Shown here piece after piece: positions 6,791 to 9,222 of a DNA stretch of 9,222 bases. This DNA comes from Paracoccaceae bacterium (GTDB lineage Bacteria; Pseudomonadota; Alphaproteobacteria; Rhodobacterales; Rhodobacteraceae). Under the pieces are notes generated by a model. It was not told the DNA's origin, searched no databases, and saw only the letters and a list, made by a program, of their open reading frames with translations. Every line of letters begins with the position of its first letter. Position 1 is the first letter of the stretch. The translations under genes and the position numbers were made by a program. The stretch covers positions 1 through 9,222 of the forward strand of contig JALSHL010000281.1 in assembly GCA_026982255.1 (NCBI GenBank), read 5' to 3'.

Positions 6791-7582
6791 CTATTCCACC
6801 AGCGGCCAGTAGAAATCCGGCGGCAATCCGGCCTCGGCCCGTTTTTCCTCGTTGAACGGCGGGCGCAACGTGGAATGGAAATATTTTCGCACCAGCGCGT
6901 GAAACGTCTCTTTCGGGTCCATCTCGTGGCGCCCGCACAGAAAATGGAACCATTTGGAGCCATAGGCCACATGCCCGACCTCCTCGCCGTAGATCACCTG
7001 CATCGCGGCCACGGTTTCCGCGTCCCCCGCCTTGTCGAACATCGCGATCATCCCGGGCGTCACATCCAGCCCGCGCGCCTCCAGCACCATGGGCACTACC
7101 GCCAGCCGCCCCATGAAATCCGTTGCCGTATCGCTGGCCGCCTGCCACATGCCCGCATGTGCCGGCATGGCGCCGTAAAAACTGTCATATGCTTCAAGTC
7201 TGTCCGACAACAACATGAAATGCTTGGATTCCTCATCCGCAGCTTTCACCCAGTCATCATAGAACCCGCGCGGCATTTTCACATCGGAAAACCGTGCGAC
7301 AATATCCCAGTGCAGGTCCACCGCGTTCAACTCGATATGGGCAATCGCGTGCAGCAGCGCGACCCGCCCCGCCCGTGATCCGGCGCGGCGGCGCGGCACA
7401 TCGCGCGGGTTCAGCAACTCCGGCGCTTCGGGGCGGGCCGGAAACTCCGGCGGCTCCGCCCGTCCGATATCCTGCGCCCCCTCTGATGCAAACCACGCCG
7501 CCGCCAGTTCCCGCGACAACGTGCATTTCTTCCACGGGTCAGGCTCGGACAATACCGCCACCGCGGCTTCGCTCAGTGTCAT
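6791..7582 (-). CDS. DUF455 / ferritin-like diiron protein
   Basis: This 263-residue protein has the DUF455 (PF04305) ferritin-like pattern. The predicted diiron ligands are in classical order: E84 (HIELNAVDL), E118-x-x-H121 (EESKHF), E168 (LEARGLDV) and E201-x-x-H204 (EEVGHVAYG). That is two carboxylate-only helices alternating with two ExxH helices, so a four-helix diiron site is probably intact. The fold is shared with ferritins, rubrerythrins and the tRNA hydroxylase MiaE, but the substrate of DUF455 proteins is not established to my knowledge. No signal peptide is seen, so it is probably cytoplasmic. Its ATG (7582-7580) overlaps the bcp stop as ATGA, implying translational coupling and a link to peroxide or iron handling. 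The N-terminal 70 residues are Pro/Arg/Glu-rich and outside the diiron core. I am sure of the fold and unsure of the reaction. Confidence 0.85.
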   Translation of the reverse strand: MTLSEAAVAVLSEPDPWKKCTLSRELAAAWFASEGAQDIGRAEPPEFPARPEAPELLNPRDVPRRRAGSRAGRVALLHAIAHIELNAVDLHWDIVARFSDVKMPRGFYDDWVKAADEESKHFMLLSDRLEAYDSFYGAMPAHAGMWQAASDTATDFMGRLAVVPMVLEARGLDVTPGMIAMFDKAGDAETVAAMQVIYGEEVGHVAYGSKWFHFLCGRHEMDPKETFHALVRKYFHSTLRPPFNEEKRAEAGLPPDFYWPLVE

Positions 7583-8037
7583 AGCGCCCGCACGGCATCC
7601 AGAACCTCGGCCACATGCCCCTTGACCCGCACCTTGCGCCAGATTTGCCGGATCACGCCCTCGCCATCGACCAGAAACGTCGACCGCTCGATCCCCATGT
7701 AGGTCCGCCCGTAGTTCTTTTTCTCCACCCAGGCGCCGAGCGCCTCGATCAGAACCCCGTCCTCGTCGGCCAGCAATGGGATGCCAAGGTTATGTTTTGC
7801 CACGAAATTATCGTGCTTGCGCACCGAATCTTTCGACACGCCGACCACGCTCGCCCCCGCCGCCTCGAACTCCGGCAGTGCGGCGGTGAAATCGATCGCC
7901 TCGGTGGTGCAGCCCGGCGTATTGTCCTTGGGATACAGGTAAACAACCAGTTTACGCCCCTTGAAATCCGCCAGCGAGAGCCGCCCGCCACCGTCGCGGG
8001 GCAGGTCGAAATCGGGAAAAGTGTCGCCAATTTGCAT
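7579..8037 (-). CDS. bcp: Thioredoxin-dependent thiol peroxidase, Bcp/PrxQ family (1-Cys form)
   Basis: This 152-residue peroxiredoxin reduces hydrogen peroxide and organic hydroperoxides in the cytoplasm. The peroxidatic motif PKDNTPGCTTEA places the catalytic cysteine at C43, with P36 and T40 in the expected positions. A conserved active-site arginine is R118 (GIERSTFLVD). The resolving cysteine that many PrxQ/Bcp proteins carry five residues later is isoleucine (I48), and no other cysteine exists in the protein, so this is a 1-Cys enzyme needing an external thiol. The open frame extends 40 codons upstream to 8157. I chose the internal ATG at 8037 because a perfect AGGAGG sits 5 nt before it and because MQIGDTFPDFDLP is the normal family start. 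The stop overlaps the next gene as ATGA. Confidence 0.95.
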   Translation of the reverse strand: MQIGDTFPDFDLPRDGGGRLSLADFKGRKLVVYLYPKDNTPGCTTEAIDFTAALPEFEAAGASVVGVSKDSVRKHDNFVAKHNLGIPLLADEDGVLIEALGAWVEKKNYGRTYMGIERSTFLVDGEGVIRQIWRKVRVKGHVAEVLDAVRAL

Positions 8038-8151
8038 AAAATCCTCCTGTTTTCCCCGAAAATAGTCGCCCCGTGCCGAAAGAAAACCGATATTTTGCTT
8101 TTCAGGCGCGAAACTCCGGTTTACAGGGGCGCAAACAGCGAAAGAGCGACC
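8038..8151. promoter_or_regulatory. Divergent promoter region between bcp and queA
   Basis: This 114-bp gap separates bcp (minus) from queA (plus), so it must hold two outward promoters unless one gene is expressed otherwise. It is more AT-rich than its flanks. For bcp a weak TATTTT (-10-like, minus strand) lies about 25 nt before the ATG, with no good -35. For queA I see only poor matches, such as TTTTCA and TTTACA 15 nt apart. I find no clear OxyR-type or other operator by eye. Confidence 0.4.
8043..8048 (-). promoter_or_regulatory. Ribosome binding site that fixes the bcp start
   Basis: On the minus strand a perfect AGGAGG lies 5 nt before the ATG at 8037 (AGGAGG-ATTTT-ATG). It is the strongest Shine-Dalgarno in the window. 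It shows that the longer open frame reaching 8157 is not the real start. Confidence 0.9.
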
Positions 8152-9210
8152 ATGCACAGGCTAGACGACTACGATTTCCACCTGCCCGAGGCCCTGATCG
8201 CGTTGCGCCCCGTGCAGCCGCGCCCGGCCTCGCGTCTGCTGGTGGACAACGGCACCCTGATCGATTCGAACGTCGCGCGCCTGCCGGACTACCTGTCCGC
8301 CGGCGACCTGCTGGTCTTCAACAACACCCGCGTCATTCCCGCCCGCCTGCGCGGCGAACGTTTCCGCGAAACTTCGCATGGTCCGGGTATCGCGCAGATC
8401 GAATCCACCCTGATAGAACGCCTCGCCCCCGACCAATGGCGCAGTTTATCAAAGCCTGCCAAACGACTGAAAACCGGCGATAAAATAACTTTCGGTCCAC
8501 TTACTGCTACCGTCACCGACAAGGACGGCGGCGAGGTAACCCTGACCTTCGACCAATCCGGCGAGGCCCTCGACGCCCTGATCGAACAGGTCGGCGAGAT
8601 GCCGCTCCCCCCCTACATCGCCGCCAAACGCCCCGCCGACGCGCAGGACCGCGAGGACTACCAGACCGTTTTCGCCAGCCGCCCGGGCGCGGTGGCCGCC
8701 CCGACCGCCTCGTTGCATTTCGACGATTCCCTGCTCGTCGCGCTGGCCGCGAAGGGCATAAACAGCACCGAAGTCACCCTCCACGTCGGCGCCGGCACCT
8801 TCCTGCCGGTCAAGGTGGACAACATCGACGCGCATAAAATGCACAGCGAGTGGGGCGAGGTCACGCCGCAGGCCGCCGCCGCCATCAACGACACCCTCGC
8901 CTGCGGAAATCGTGTCATCCCCGTCGGCACCACCGCCCTGCGCCTGATCGAATCCGCCGCCAGCGCGCACAACCGTATCGAACCGTGGAGCGGCGACACC
9001 GATATTTTCATCCGTCCGGGCTATACCTTCAAAATTGCCAAAGGGTTAATGACCAATTTCCACCTGCCGAAATCCACCCTTCTGATGTTGGTCTCGGCCC
9101 TGATGGGCTATGATCGCGTGCGGGAAATCTACGCCCACGCCATTGCCGGAAAATACCGTTTCTTTTCCTACGGCGACAGCTCGCTGCTGCTGCCGCGAAA
9201 CGACACCTGA
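8152..9210 (+). CDS. queA: S-adenosylmethionine:tRNA ribosyltransferase-isomerase QueA
   Basis: This 352-residue enzyme transfers and isomerises the ribosyl part of S-adenosylmethionine onto preQ1 at position 34 of tRNAs with GUN anticodons. The product is epoxyqueuosine, the penultimate intermediate of queuosine synthesis. Family blocks appear in order: the start YDFHLPEALIALRP, LLVFNNTRVIPARL (about 53-66), the EMPLPPYI block, PTASLHF, TLHVGAGTFLPVK, VGTTALRLIESAA, and near the end TNFHLPKSTLLMLVSAL. Length matches the family. I use the ATG at 8152 because it gives the canonical N-terminus; the in-frame extension to 7615 is antisense to bcp. The ribosome site is weak (AAGAGCG). In the segment normally reading VVD-(A/G)-L before TNFHLP, this protein reads IAKGL, a local difference of unknown effect. 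The stop overlaps a following ATG as TGATG, suggesting an operon. Confidence 0.97.
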   Translation: MHRLDDYDFHLPEALIALRPVQPRPASRLLVDNGTLIDSNVARLPDYLSAGDLLVFNNTRVIPARLRGERFRETSHGPGIAQIESTLIERLAPDQWRSLSKPAKRLKTGDKITFGPLTATVTDKDGGEVTLTFDQSGEALDALIEQVGEMPLPPYIAAKRPADAQDREDYQTVFASRPGAVAAPTASLHFDDSLLVALAAKGINSTEVTLHVGAGTFLPVKVDNIDAHKMHSEWGEVTPQAAAAINDTLACGNRVIPVGTTALRLIESAASAHNRIEPWSGDTDIFIRPGYTFKIAKGLMTNFHLPKSTLLMLVSALMGYDRVREIYAHAIAGKYRFFSYGDSSLLLPRNDT

Positions 9211-9222
9211 TGTCGCAGACGG
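9210..9222 (+). CDS. Start of a further gene after queA (only four codons visible)
   Basis: An ATG at 9210-9212 overlaps the queA stop as TGATG, a typical coupled junction. It reads M-S-Q-T before the window ends. In many bacteria tgt or another gene of the queuosine pathway or of transport follows queA, but four residues cannot identify it. Confidence 0.35.

Noticed and set aside
5824..6972. Minus-strand open frame of 382 codons spanning the M23 and ferritin-like genes
   Set aside because: It overlaps two well-supported genes in another frame, is dominated by Gly/Arg/Ala, and includes the intergenic promoter region.
8038..8157. 40-codon N-terminal extension of bcp
   Set aside because: A perfect AGGAGG precedes the internal ATG at 8037. 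The extension would overlap the queA start and is not found in the family.
8445..8515. Locally AT-richer patch in queA
   Set aside because: The reading frame and family residues continue through it, so it reflects local Lys/Thr codon choice and not an insertion.

Overview
The window looks like a stretch of core chromosome from an alphaproteobacterium, most likely of the Rhodobacterales (Roseobacter/Paracoccus-type). The reasons are high GC with strong GC3 bias, a GyrA of alphaproteobacterial type, a folate-dependent TrmFO, and an M23 peptidase with a long coiled-coil N-terminus immediately before a short bactofilin. I see no insertion sequence, phage gene, CRISPR array, tRNA or rRNA. Apart from queA and the first bases of a following gene at the right edge, every gene is on the minus strand.

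Layout from left to right: (1) 1-463, the N-terminal half of gluQ (glutamyl-queuosine tRNA(Asp) synthetase), cut by the window edge; (2) 451-1794, trmFO (tRNA m5U54 methyltransferase), overlapping gluQ by 13 nt; (3) 1795-1987, a gene-poor gap with a rho-independent terminator and several perfect inverted repeats, the least ordinary part of the window; (4) 1988-4690, gyrA with a GTG start; (5) 4691-4864, the gyrA upstream region plus the terminator of the next operon; (6) 4865-6659, a two-gene cell-shape operon in which the M23 endopeptidase gene overlaps the bactofilin gene by 11 nt; (7) 6791-8037, a two-gene unit in which bcp (peroxiredoxin) is joined by an ATGA overlap to a DUF455/ferritin-like diiron protein gene; (8) 8038-8151, a divergent promoter region; (9) 8152-9210, queA on the plus strand, with the start of a further gene at the TGATG junction.

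The genes fall into four functional groups. gluQ, trmFO and queA modify tRNA; queA and gluQ act early and late on the same position-34 queuosine. gyrA sets DNA supercoiling. The M23-bactofilin pair is a localized cell-wall remodelling module. bcp and its partner form a likely peroxide/iron module. Most of this is conserved housekeeping content. The best candidate for something undescribed is the structured gyrA-trmFO gap, which may be a processed 3' UTR RNA or an attenuator-like leader for trmFO.
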